Shown here piece by piece: positions 25,478-34,099 of a stretch of 64,000 bases of DNA. Both the position numbers and the translations under genes were made by a program. Every line of letters begins with the position of its first letter. Within the stretch, counting starts at the first letter, position 1. This DNA comes from Pseudoselenomonas ruminantium (GTDB lineage Bacteria > Bacillota > Negativicutes > Selenomonadales > Selenomonadaceae): positions 44,314-108,313 of the forward strand of contig SVBZ01000003.1 in the NCBI GenBank assembly GCA_015058575.1, in the 5' to 3' direction. The notes below the pieces were generated by a model. The model saw only the letters and a list, made by a program, of their open reading frames with translations. It made no database searches and was not told where the DNA came from.

Positions 25478-26842
25478 TCAAATGAAGGGCGTCATATAAA
25501 TTGGTAATAAACGTACATCCTGCTCCTTTTGAAAATCCTTATTATAGAGAATATATTTCTCAGCAATCTGAGCAGAATACTTCTGACAAAAAGCATCCAA
25601 AGAGGCGTGACGTTTGTAGTTGGAAGATTTTACTTCTATCGGTACCACTTTGTTGCCTTTAGCTATGAGGAAATCTATTTCATACTTATTTCCTTTGTCT
25701 TTACTAGAGAAGGTATGGTAGTACAATTCATATCCCTTAGCAGCCAGCATCTGAGCGGTAAGATTTTCAAACAGATACCCAAGATTGGCCGAAATTTTGT
25801 CACTCAAAATTTTCTTGTAGATATCATTTTCAGTGAAAGCCTTGTTCTTGAACATCAATGTGGTAAAAAGTCCGGTGTCGGATAGGAAGAGCTTGAATTT
25901 AGTCAAATCTTTGTACGAGGCCATATCAGCCGACGGTTGACTAGTATGATAAGCTGCCAAGACAGTTCTTGAATCAAGAAGTTCCGCTATAAGATTAAGC
26001 GAACTTCCTGGCCGCAGAGTGGGAATGACGTTGGATACAGTATAACGGGAAACGTTCCTGTTCAATTGGGCAGGAATGGCATCAAAAAGATGCGACAAGC
26101 GACCTGTGGGATCAATCTTGTAAAAATCATCCTCATAGAGCTTTAGTATTTCTCGTTTGACCTGATCTACGGCTTCAAAATTATTTTCCTGCAAATAACT
26201 TTCTACTGCCTGTGGCATGCCACCGATAAGCATATATAGTCGCAAGTTACGCATGATTTTTCTATGTACTCCGTCACCTGCCGGTTTTTGCTTGCTAAAC
26301 AGCAGCTCCATCATGGGAACAGTTACATCATCCTCTATAGCCCATAGAAATTCTTCAAAATCCATGGGATACATATATATACGCTGCTCCTCACTGGGTA
26401 TCAATATATCTTTGACATTCTTTTTTATAGAAATTAATGATCCTGTTTCTATGTAATCATAGCGATGATCTTTGACAAGGCTTTTGATTGCCTGTCGTGC
26501 CAAGGGGAAAAGTTGTACCTCATCAAAGATAATGACAGAATTCCTTTCCTCAAGTCGTACATTTGTCAACAGCTGCAACTGCAAAAAGAAAAAATTCAAA
26601 TCGGATATATCATAGAACAAGCTGCATATGTCTTGAGAACAGGTAGAGAAATCAATCAATATGTAACTTTTGTATGCTTTCCTAGCAAATTCTTCGACCG
26701 CAGTGGACTTACCCACACGGCGCTGACCTTCCACCAACAAGGCAGTCCTACCTGCCCGCGTTTCCTTCCACTGCTGAAGCTCATTATATATCTTACGCTT
26801 AAACATATCAGTATCCGCCTTTTTCAAAATATGTGTTTTCAT
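25478..26842 (-). CDS. AAA ATPase with DUF4143 nuclease-like domain
   Basis: 454 residues. Walker A VEGQRRVGKSTAVEE at about 38-52, Walker B SVIIFDEVQLFP, sensor ETGSLISIKK, then the DUF4143 part: LFLSDTGLFTTLM, NLGYLFENLTAQML and EIDFLIAKGNKVVPIEVKSS with the D-x(n)-EVK nuclease-like signature. A widespread family with no firmly known job, often near mobile DNA. A better ribosome site precedes an internal ATG at 26806, so the protein may be 12 residues shorter. Transcribed away from the 26949 hairpin. Confidence 0.75.
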   Translation of the reverse strand: MKTHILKKADTDMFKRKIYNELQQWKETRAGRTALLVEGQRRVGKSTAVEEFARKAYKSYILIDFSTCSQDICSLFYDISDLNFFFLQLQLLTNVRLEERNSVIIFDEVQLFPLARQAIKSLVKDHRYDYIETGSLISIKKNVKDILIPSEEQRIYMYPMDFEEFLWAIEDDVTVPMMELLFSKQKPAGDGVHRKIMRNLRLYMLIGGMPQAVESYLQENNFEAVDQVKREILKLYEDDFYKIDPTGRLSHLFDAIPAQLNRNVSRYTVSNVIPTLRPGSSLNLIAELLDSRTVLAAYHTSQPSADMASYKDLTKFKLFLSDTGLFTTLMFKNKAFTENDIYKKILSDKISANLGYLFENLTAQMLAAKGYELYYHTFSSKDKGNKYEIDFLIAKGNKVVPIEVKSSNYKRHASLDAFCQKYSAQIAEKYILYNKDFQKEQDVRLLPIYMTPFI

Positions 26843-26948
26843 TATAGCCCATTATTGCAAAATAAGCAAATCTTTAATATGTATAATACGCAAAATAATT
26901 AAATCTTAAGCATATAATCCACTATATGCCAAAAACAGCCAGTAAGCA

Positions 26949-27008
26949 GATATAGGTACACAAAAGCTCCCTTGGCAAAATTTACCAAGGGAGCTTTTGT
27001 GTGCCTTA
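26949..27008. terminator. Hairpin repeat ending the minus-strand glycan cluster
   Basis: TATAGGTACACAAAAGCTCC on the left pairs, with a few mismatches, with the right arm ending GTGTGCCTTATA. The core CTTGGCAAAATTTACCAAG is shared with the repeat at 24843-24904. It follows the last gene of the 27-64 kb cluster (stop at 27024) with a GGGAGC stem and TTTTG on the minus strand, as expected for a rho-independent terminator. Confidence 0.65.
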
Positions 27009-27023
27009 TACTATAAACCAAAT

Positions 27024-27752
27024 TTAAACATACGCCTCCGGCTCATTGATGAAGATATCGGTTATACCTTGAGCTTCCAGCTTTGACAAATCAAGTTTCG
27101 TTCCTGTCGGCTTTTCGGGATACAGGTGGCCGGTGAACCAGGCACGGACGGTTTGACCGGTCAGTTCTTCGCGCGTTCGATCCATGGCCCGCCAGAAGGG
27201 ATGGATGGCGGCACCAGGGAAGTTTTTCTGCTTGAACAGGCAATCGGATGCATTGACATCCAGTACGCCCAGTTTCGCGGTTGGCGAGAGTTTATGTACT
27301 TCTTCCAAGCTCTTGGTGTAGAAACTCGAATAGACGATGTTCTCTTCTATCCCACGCTCCTGGATGAACGCAACGATTTTCTGCTCAATCCCTGGATAGT
27401 GGTAGACATTGTTCTTGATTTCAATATTGACGAGCAGTCCGGCCTTGATATACGGCAGAAGCAGGTCAAAGACTTCCTCTGCCGTCGGAATATGCTCGGC
27501 CTTCGGCGTTCCTGTGGCGATATGCAGGCAGGCTAATTCCTGTAAGGTAAAATCACGGATATTGCCAATGCCATCAGTAGTGCGGTCGACGCGTTCATCG
27601 TGGCATATGACCATTTGCTGATCTTTTGTCAGCTGAATGTCCAGCTCTATTCCCGTCAGTCCGTGTTTATGGAGTTTGGCGGCCCTTTCAAAGGCTGTCA
27701 GCGTGTTCTCCGGATAGCGCTGGCTACAGCCGCGGTGTGCCCAAAATTTCAT
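27024..27752 (-). CDS. Glycerophosphodiester phosphodiesterase family protein
   Basis: 242 residues. WAHRGCSQRYPENTLTAFE carries the catalytic HRG and the N-T-x-x-A/S-F pattern; GIELDIQLTKDQQMVICHDE holds the metal-binding E-x-D and catalytic His; LLVNIEIKN follows. No signal peptide, so it is cytoplasmic (UgpQ-like). It overlaps the preceding cytidylyltransferase-oxidoreductase gene by ATGA and is the last gene of the cluster. Beside CDP-glycerol enzymes it may recycle or trim glycerophosphodiesters; that link is inferred from position. Confidence 0.85.
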   Translation of the reverse strand: MKFWAHRGCSQRYPENTLTAFERAAKLHKHGLTGIELDIQLTKDQQMVICHDERVDRTTDGIGNIRDFTLQELACLHIATGTPKAEHIPTAEEVFDLLLPYIKAGLLVNIEIKNNVYHYPGIEQKIVAFIQERGIEENIVYSSFYTKSLEEVHKLSPTAKLGVLDVNASDCLFKQKNFPGAAIHPFWRAMDRTREELTGQTVRAWFTGHLYPEKPTGTKLDLSKLEAQGITDIFINEPEAYV

Positions 27753-29119
27753 ACGATAACTGTTCCTTCCTCGATTCTGGTCTGCTTGCGCCAGGCCAGG
27801 AATTTCTCCATGATATCGGCAAAGGCAATGGATTCTGTCCGCGTGAGCTTGAAGCCGCCACGCGGGTTGCCGTTGATGGCCGAGACAAAGTCACTAAGCT
27901 CATAGCGCAGGCCATCGCCAAGATATTTGGTGTAAACTTTTTCATTCTGCGTGAAGTCTTCATAGCAGATTTCAAATTCCGTCGTCTTCCACCACGGCGC
28001 GGGCACAAAGATATAGCCACGCGTCCCCGATATCAAAAGATGACCGTCAGACTTTACCTTGAGGCCGGTTTTAGCCGTCGCCATGCTATGCGGGTAGCGG
28101 AAATAAGCCTTGGTATAGAGGTCAACGCCATTTGCTGCCTTAAAGCACTCGAAACGGATATCCTGATAGTCCTTACCGAGCAGCTTGATGATGGGCAGCA
28201 GATTGTAGCTGCCATACTCGGTGAAGCTGCCGCCATGTTCGGCATTGGTGAGCTCGCGCATCGAATCTTTGGGGAATATGCGCGTAAAGCAGGATTCTAC
28301 ATCGCGAATCTCGCCAATCACACCACTCTGTACCATTGACAGCAGGCGGATGAACCCAGGCGTATAGGCCGTCTTTATGGCCTCCATAAGCACCAGCCCG
28401 CGCTCCTCGGCCAGCGCAAACAGTTCTTCAGCCTCGGCCTTCTTCAGGGTCATCGGCTTTTCACAAAGCACATGCTTGCCATGCTCCAACGCATGTTTCG
28501 CATAGGTGTAGTGGAACTCATGCGGCACGCAGATGTCTACCGCATCGACATGCTCATAGAATTCCTCTTCATCAGCCGTGTAGAACTCGCAGCCCATTTC
28601 CTCAGCAAAACGCTGGGCACTTTCGATATGCGGGTTGAATACTCCCGTGAGCTCCATGCCACTGACGTATTTGGCCTCGGGCACAAAGCGCCGCGCGATA
28701 CGGCCACTGCCGATTAGACCCATGCGGATGATTTTATGATTATGCGTGCGTTTCATCGTGCTCGAAATACCCTTGGTACGCTCGAGGTAACGGACTTCGC
28801 AGAAATCCCTCAGATAGTCGAATTTCCCTGTCCAATCCGAGCCTAGCACAAAGATATCGGCACCATATTTCTGGATATCTTCGACTTTCTGCCCGATATG
28901 ATCCTCCACGATGACCTCATCGGCAAAGCCGCTTTTCTTGACATTTTCAATGCGCGTCATCAAAGAATCGACTACATTGAGCTTCCCCCTTGCCTCGTCG
29001 AAACTTTCCGTGGTAACACCAACAATCAGATAATCACCTAATGCCTTGGCCCGTTTGAGCAGCCGGTAGTGACCTTCGTGAAAGAGGTCGAAGGTACCAT
29101 ATGTTATGACTTTTTTCAT
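27749..29119 (-). CDS. Fusion: TagD-type glycerol-3-phosphate cytidylyltransferase and Gfo/Idh/MocA oxidoreductase
   Basis: 456 residues. Residues 1-125 are a complete TagD-like nucleotidyltransferase: ITYGTFDLFHEGHYRLLKRA with the HxGH-like motif, IVGVTTESF, and RTKGISSTMKR matching the R-TEGISTT-x-I motif. Residues about 130-456 are a Gfo/Idh/MocA oxidoreductase: MGLIGSGRIARRFVPEA for NAD(P), VLCEKPMTLKKAEAEEL with the Lys of the EKP motif, and GGSFTEYGSYNLLPI. The first half should make CDP-glycerol. The second may oxidise or reduce an alditol or sugar. The start ATG shares a base with the stop of the transferase gene upstream. Confidence 0.85.
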   Translation of the reverse strand: MKKVITYGTFDLFHEGHYRLLKRAKALGDYLIVGVTTESFDEARGKLNVVDSLMTRIENVKKSGFADEVIVEDHIGQKVEDIQKYGADIFVLGSDWTGKFDYLRDFCEVRYLERTKGISSTMKRTHNHKIIRMGLIGSGRIARRFVPEAKYVSGMELTGVFNPHIESAQRFAEEMGCEFYTADEEEFYEHVDAVDICVPHEFHYTYAKHALEHGKHVLCEKPMTLKKAEAEELFALAEERGLVLMEAIKTAYTPGFIRLLSMVQSGVIGEIRDVESCFTRIFPKDSMRELTNAEHGGSFTEYGSYNLLPIIKLLGKDYQDIRFECFKAANGVDLYTKAYFRYPHSMATAKTGLKVKSDGHLLISGTRGYIFVPAPWWKTTEFEICYEDFTQNEKVYTKYLGDGLRYELSDFVSAINGNPRGGFKLTRTESIAFADIMEKFLAWRKQTRIEEGTVIV

Positions 29120-31614
29120 TACCTCTCGCCTCCTTTTTTCGCATCGAGTTGTTCCGAGATATATTGGTGGATAGCAATTCCTGCCGTACCATCGATATGC
29201 GCGGCAATCTCACTGTATGCTTCCAGCTGAGCACTGCGCGAAAAGCCCTGCCCCGCAAAACCTCTTTGCAGGAAATCCTCCAGTGTATTATACGCATCCT
29301 CAAGACAGCCATACCGCAACCATTCCGAAATGCGGCCGAACCCTTTTCGCAATTTCTGCCGGCTCGCTGGTTCCAGTGCCAGCGGATATTCGGTGAATTG
29401 ATTGGTCCGCCCATCAAAACGATAGACACGGCGCTCGGGGATATAATAGATTTTTTCCTTATCCAGGAAACCTGCACAGCCCCAAACCGGCAGATAGCCA
29501 TTATCCGTCCGGCAAGTTGCCTTGAACGGTACTTGCCACTCCAAAAATTCACCGGTGGCCTTGTTAAGCTTCAAGAAGCGATTGCCCCAGTATGGTGCCA
29601 GATAAACAGTATCGCCTGCTACCGTCAGACTGCTCCAGGGGTTCATTTCACATCCAAATCTTAATGGCACATGCTCACAGTGGAAATCCTCTGGCACATC
29701 CGCATAGACCTTTATCGTTCCCATACGCGGATTCCAGCAACGGATGGTATAGCCCTTGCGCGGCAGGCACCAGATTTCTTCGCCATCTGGCATCAATACC
29801 AAACAGCCATTTTCATCCTGCTCGTCTAAATTGAGCAATTCCACCTGCAAGGTCACCGCATCAATCAGCAGGATGCGGCCATCAGCCGGTGATGCAATAG
29901 CGAGCATATCCTGCCAGACACAGCTGCCGCCTACGGTCCAGTTGCCATCTACCTCCTGAGCGATGACGTCTGCATAGCCATCGATATAGTCCAGCTGGCC
30001 ATTCGTTATATCGTAACGGACAATCGCTGGATAGCGGATTGGGATTAGGAAGATATACGAACCGATCTGCCATGCTCCGGCAAAACGTGCTGCAGTACTG
30101 CAACGATCCTGCAGCGGAATCCGCCGCACGACGCGATGGTCAGCCACCAGCAGTATTTCCTGGCCATTGGCCGGACAAATCACCACATAGTCCTCTGTCT
30201 CAAAGACGCGTCCATAATAAGCGCCGCTTGTATATGCCGACAAGTTACAGTAAAACTCATACTGACCATCCATCTTTGGTGACCACAACAAGTCATTGTT
30301 TCCGGTCACAATCCATTTCAAGTTATCGGTCAGAATAAGATTGCCACGCCAATCTTCAGGTTCCGGCAGCCGGTCGATGAGATTGTTGAAAATAAACATT
30401 GGCTTTCCTGCCACACCAAACAGTGACGTTACGCTGGTGCCCGAGTCACCGATATAGACATCCGACCAAGCGATTGCCGTATCGATATCCGGCGTATCAT
30501 CGTAGATGCCAATCTGATGCTCCAGGTAGTATTGTTTGAGCTGATGGAAAAATGGCAAAAAGTCCTTACGCATCGAGCGGAATGTCGTCTCCAATAGCGG
30601 ATGCGGCCGCCATAGCAGACAGGCCTCCGGATGTTTTTCAAAGGTACGGAATACGTACTCCATCTTTTTCAGGAAGGCCCACGGATTGTTAATCATCCCC
30701 GCCAAACTGGTATTATAGAAATACACGGTCTTTCCCGCCAGCCGGCTCTTCCACGCTGCTGGCGGCTCTGGCCGCTCTTTGCAAATCCGGACAATCCGGT
30801 CAAACTTTGGGGAACCAAGCGGCAGGATTTTGTCCCGATCGACCTGCGGATCATAGAATTCCTTCAGTGATTCCGCCTGCACGATAATATAGTCCACATT
30901 CTGATAGGCAAAGCAGAATCGCTGCCCATCCCCCATACCGCCTGCAGTCGCAAAGTAGGGAATATAGACCAGGATATCCGTATATTTCTTCAATTCTTCC
31001 GAATAGTACTGCGGCGCCACACTTGTCGCCATATTGCCGTTATCGTAGGGATTATGGATATAGATAACTTCTGGATGCATTTCCGCCAGCGTTACATGCT
31101 GATAGTCGAGAATTGGCACATAATCTGGGAACAAAGCTCCCTCGTAATGCATCGTGCCAAAGGTATAGTCCGTCTTCCGTTCAAAGTAGGGAATCGGCAT
31201 CACATAAGCTTCACAGGATTCATCCGCCTCAGCTGCCAGCCAGACACTTTCCAGACTGTCCCACATAGAAGCCTTATACGGCATGAATAAAATAATCCGG
31301 CGGCATTTTTCCTTCTGCATCGCCTTGATGGCAACATCCAGAATATCCTGGCAGAGTGCACTGGATTCTTTGCGCTCTACTGTCGCCATCTGTTGCCAGT
31401 CTCTCCCTAAAACTTGAAGCAGCCCATCAAAAATCTGATGATAAAAACCATACCGTTCCGCATCCAGCTGCAACCGGCAACAGTCATCAGTACTTGACAG
31501 GATGTCCATGAGCTCCGTGCCTGGGTCCTTTCCTGCCCGTCGCAGACTCCCCATGGCAATTGCCGCTGTCTTCAATTGTTGTACCAGCTGACGTTTCTGG
31601 CTCCATCCCAACAT
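29119..31614 (-). CDS. TagF-like glycerophosphotransferase with C-terminal beta-propeller-like domain
   Basis: 831 residues. After a helical lead, residues about 105-410 resemble the CDP-glycerol glycerophosphotransferase family: RRIILFMPYKASMWDSLESV, YIPYFATAGG, ILPLGSPKFDRI, LLWRPHPLLETTF, SDVYIGDSGTSVTSLFG. The rest (about 420-730) is made of repeated strand-rich blocks with W and YxPxRxxxI patterns (SYIFLIPIRYPAIVRYD, DMLAIASPADGRILLID, GEEIWCLPRKGYTIRCWN, DKEKIYYIPERRVYRFD). This suggests a beta-propeller that may hold the acceptor. RBS GAAGAAGG before ATG 31614. Pairs with the CDP-glycerol-forming fusion immediately downstream. Confidence 0.7.
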   Translation of the reverse strand: MLGWSQKRQLVQQLKTAAIAMGSLRRAGKDPGTELMDILSSTDDCCRLQLDAERYGFYHQIFDGLLQVLGRDWQQMATVERKESSALCQDILDVAIKAMQKEKCRRIILFMPYKASMWDSLESVWLAAEADESCEAYVMPIPYFERKTDYTFGTMHYEGALFPDYVPILDYQHVTLAEMHPEVIYIHNPYDNGNMATSVAPQYYSEELKKYTDILVYIPYFATAGGMGDGQRFCFAYQNVDYIIVQAESLKEFYDPQVDRDKILPLGSPKFDRIVRICKERPEPPAAWKSRLAGKTVYFYNTSLAGMINNPWAFLKKMEYVFRTFEKHPEACLLWRPHPLLETTFRSMRKDFLPFFHQLKQYYLEHQIGIYDDTPDIDTAIAWSDVYIGDSGTSVTSLFGVAGKPMFIFNNLIDRLPEPEDWRGNLILTDNLKWIVTGNNDLLWSPKMDGQYEFYCNLSAYTSGAYYGRVFETEDYVVICPANGQEILLVADHRVVRRIPLQDRCSTAARFAGAWQIGSYIFLIPIRYPAIVRYDITNGQLDYIDGYADVIAQEVDGNWTVGGSCVWQDMLAIASPADGRILLIDAVTLQVELLNLDEQDENGCLVLMPDGEEIWCLPRKGYTIRCWNPRMGTIKVYADVPEDFHCEHVPLRFGCEMNPWSSLTVAGDTVYLAPYWGNRFLKLNKATGEFLEWQVPFKATCRTDNGYLPVWGCAGFLDKEKIYYIPERRVYRFDGRTNQFTEYPLALEPASRQKLRKGFGRISEWLRYGCLEDAYNTLEDFLQRGFAGQGFSRSAQLEAYSEIAAHIDGTAGIAIHQYISEQLDAKKGGER

Positions 31615-31690
31615 CCTTCTTCACCTCTTGTATACTATGTTCATCTATATTACATTCGACAATTGCTCAACTATTCCCTTTTATTTCTCC

Positions 31691-32827
31691 TCAATAACAA
31701 TACAGCACCGTCTCACAGGACGTGGGGATTTTATACCCCAGCCCATATTCATTGAGCAGGGCTTTGTCCTGCTCCGAGAGCCAATAGTCCGTGACGTCGA
31801 TGGGATAGTGACGGAATTCAAAGCGATAGCTTGGGCAAAGTGCGGAGACGTATTCGCGCAAATCCCATAAATCATAGGGACGGTGATAGGCACTGATAGC
31901 CATCTTTGGCTTCCATTTCAGGATGGAGGCCGCCGCGCCCTCTATGACATCCCGCTCGGCCCCTTCGACGTCGAGCTTGATATAATCCACACGCGGAAGG
32001 TTTGCCCGCTCGACATACGCATCGACGGAAATAAAGTGTGCCGTCTCGGCACCATGATCCAGCTTGCAGCTGGCGGTGCCGCCGCGATTATAATGCGCAT
32101 CGGCTTCCACATTAGATAGCCCCATGTTTTCGGCCACAAAACCGTATTGCTCGGCTTTAGTCTTACAAACCTCATAATTTTTCTTATCCATCTCAAAGGC
32201 ATAGACTTTTGCCCCGAGCGAGGAAAACAACTTTGCCGTACCGCCATCATAGGCACCACCATCAATTGCGATATCATTTTCCTGCGGGAGAAAGCCTTCA
32301 AGCATGTACTGTGGTTCTGGTGCAAAGTGATAGTCCCGGATCTGCCAGGATACATTACCAGCCACGGCCGCCAGATACGCTTTTTTCGATTCCTCCTGCC
32401 CAAAGCAGGCATAGGTCTCATAAAGGCGCGGCAGATTATCAATCATAAAATCCCGTCTATTGATAGCGTCCTGCAAATGTCCCAGGCTGATAGAATCTAC
32501 GCCCAAGGGAGCCAATACCTTATCAATCACAGGCAGCCACATCTGCGGATGCAGCAGCATGATTTTCACTTCGCGCGGATCTGACAGGAATTCTTTAAGC
32601 CCCACGACACGGCAAGCAGGATAATTAATTTCGCCAACGTTTTTGTCCCAAGTGCAGATTGTCGTTACGTTCATGCCCCATTCCCGCACTGCGTCGATAT
32701 TACCGGACGCGAATGGTTCCATAGGATAAAAATACGCACAGGGAATCTGCTGTTCCTTGATTGCCTCCATCGAATCCTCATAGTTGCGATGATACAGTTT
32801 CTTGACCATAGTTAGGAAATCTTTCAT
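31691..32827 (-). CDS. FkbM family methyltransferase with N-terminal Rossmann-like region
   Basis: 378 residues from ATG 32827, chosen because AGGAGGGGG lies just upstream; a longer frame to 32920 would run into the preceding gene. The methyltransferase half is clear: DIAIDGGAYDGGTAKLFSSL for SAM, VYAFEMDKKNYEVC, RVDYIKLDVEGAERDVIEGA and KMAISAYHRPYDLW. The first about 120 residues (CAYFYPMEPFASGNIDAVRE, CTWDKN, KIMLLHPQMWLPVIDKVLAP) have the layout of the module seen in the 1-20 kb region, in a degenerate form. Likely O-methylates a sugar. Gap of 76 bases before the glycerophosphotransferase gene. Confidence 0.8.
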   Translation of the reverse strand: MKDFLTMVKKLYHRNYEDSMEAIKEQQIPCAYFYPMEPFASGNIDAVREWGMNVTTICTWDKNVGEINYPACRVVGLKEFLSDPREVKIMLLHPQMWLPVIDKVLAPLGVDSISLGHLQDAINRRDFMIDNLPRLYETYACFGQEESKKAYLAAVAGNVSWQIRDYHFAPEPQYMLEGFLPQENDIAIDGGAYDGGTAKLFSSLGAKVYAFEMDKKNYEVCKTKAEQYGFVAENMGLSNVEADAHYNRGGTASCKLDHGAETAHFISVDAYVERANLPRVDYIKLDVEGAERDVIEGAAASILKWKPKMAISAYHRPYDLWDLREYVSALCPSYRFEFRHYPIDVTDYWLSEQDKALLNEYGLGYKIPTSCETVLYCY

Positions 32828-32852
32828 TTTCCCCCTCCTGATTCTCTCAATC

Positions 32853-34058
32853 TTATCTTTTATCCTGTAACAGCCGCTCGATTGTCCGTATGACCATCTG
32901 CGGCGTGATTTTCTTCGCACATTCCAATTCGCGCTCTGTTCCTTTATGATATGGACATTTTACCTCACGCCAATCCACACGCAAATCGTTATAACAACCA
33001 TGACAGACCTGCCTGTTTTGCACACGGTAGGGCGTATCGAACTCCGAATGAGGAAGCGTTATGCCGCTAACCATCACCACTGGGCAGCCAGTCGCATTAG
33101 CAAGCCACGACAGTCCGCTTGAAAGACCGATAAAGAACTCTGCATAGGCCAGCATATTAATGCGATCCATCAGCGTATAAGCCCCGGACATATCCTCGGC
33201 ACCCGCTGGCATCTCGATGGTCATGCCATCCGTATATGTCACCCGCTCACGGTCGATGCAGATGACCCGATAGCCCCGCTGTTTCAGATAGGTTACGACC
33301 TGCTCCCATCCCTGCGGATACAGCCAGCATTTGCGTGCCCCCGAAGCCTGCACAGCAATGCAGACATACGGCTCCTGTATAGCCCGCGTCTTTGTCGGCT
33401 GATAGATGACCTCCGCTGCCGCCTTATGGAGTCCTAAAAGTTCCCGGCCAATATAGGAAACTGACAGCGACCTGCTATCGTCCGGCAATAAAAACGGCGG
33501 TGTCTGGAAGGCCCCGATATGGTAGGCCGCATAAGCATCTTCAGGGAATTCTTTTGTCATAGTAAGTTCCGGATAATAGTTGGCCACAATTTCCCGAAAA
33601 GCAGGTTTATCCAGCAATACACCACGACACTTCCATTTCCGTACAAATGCCCGGATATATGGCAATAACATGATAATATCACCAAGCACATTTCCTTCCA
33701 GAACAAAACATACCGTCTGCCCGGTTACATCATAGATATGGGAAAAGACCATGGTTCCAGCCTGAGCGATTTCGATATGCCAACGGATAAAATACTGCTC
33801 CATCGAAATCAGCACTTGCTCAGAAACATCATCGTCAAAAAATACCTGTCCGCTATCGTCATCGGTGACCTTTACATGCCAATCTCCTGCCGGGACCTCG
33901 ATCCGTACCCCGGCATTAAAATCAATTTTCAGCCCATCTATACCAGTATCGCCTTTTATCCCCCCAGCCAGTTCATCATAACGGACAAAGCATCCGCTAT
34001 CCTCTGCCGTAAAATCCTTTATCCCTGAATAAAAATAAAGCACAGGCCACAAATGCAT
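32853..34058 (-). CDS. BAHT-type autotransporter O-heptosyltransferase (TibC/AAH-like)
   Basis: 402 residues from ATG 34058 (GGAGGG upstream; an in-frame TTG lies at 34076). A strand-rich N-terminal domain (GIDGLKIDFNAGVRIEVPAG, WHVKVTDDDSGQVFF, EQYFIRWHIEIA) precedes a GT9-like domain with EPYVCIAVQASGARKCWLYP and LSSGLSWLANATGCPVVMVSG. It ends with the four-cysteine cluster CHGCYNDLRVD...CPYHKGTERELEC, which binds iron in TibC. Known relatives attach heptose to Ser in outer-membrane autotransporters in the cytoplasm before export. Two paralogues lie in this cluster; the local target could be flagellin or another surface protein. Confidence 0.85.
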   Translation of the reverse strand: MHLWPVLYFYSGIKDFTAEDSGCFVRYDELAGGIKGDTGIDGLKIDFNAGVRIEVPAGDWHVKVTDDDSGQVFFDDDVSEQVLISMEQYFIRWHIEIAQAGTMVFSHIYDVTGQTVCFVLEGNVLGDIIMLLPYIRAFVRKWKCRGVLLDKPAFREIVANYYPELTMTKEFPEDAYAAYHIGAFQTPPFLLPDDSRSLSVSYIGRELLGLHKAAAEVIYQPTKTRAIQEPYVCIAVQASGARKCWLYPQGWEQVVTYLKQRGYRVICIDRERVTYTDGMTIEMPAGAEDMSGAYTLMDRINMLAYAEFFIGLSSGLSWLANATGCPVVMVSGITLPHSEFDTPYRVQNRQVCHGCYNDLRVDWREVKCPYHKGTERELECAKKITPQMVIRTIERLLQDKR

Positions 34059-34099
34059 ACTACAAACGCCCTCCAACTATTAGCCGTACATACGGTTCT

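Noticed and set aside
27626..28339. 237-codon plus-strand open frame
   Set aside because: Antisense shadow of the cytidylyltransferase-oxidoreductase fusion, whose motifs are unambiguous.
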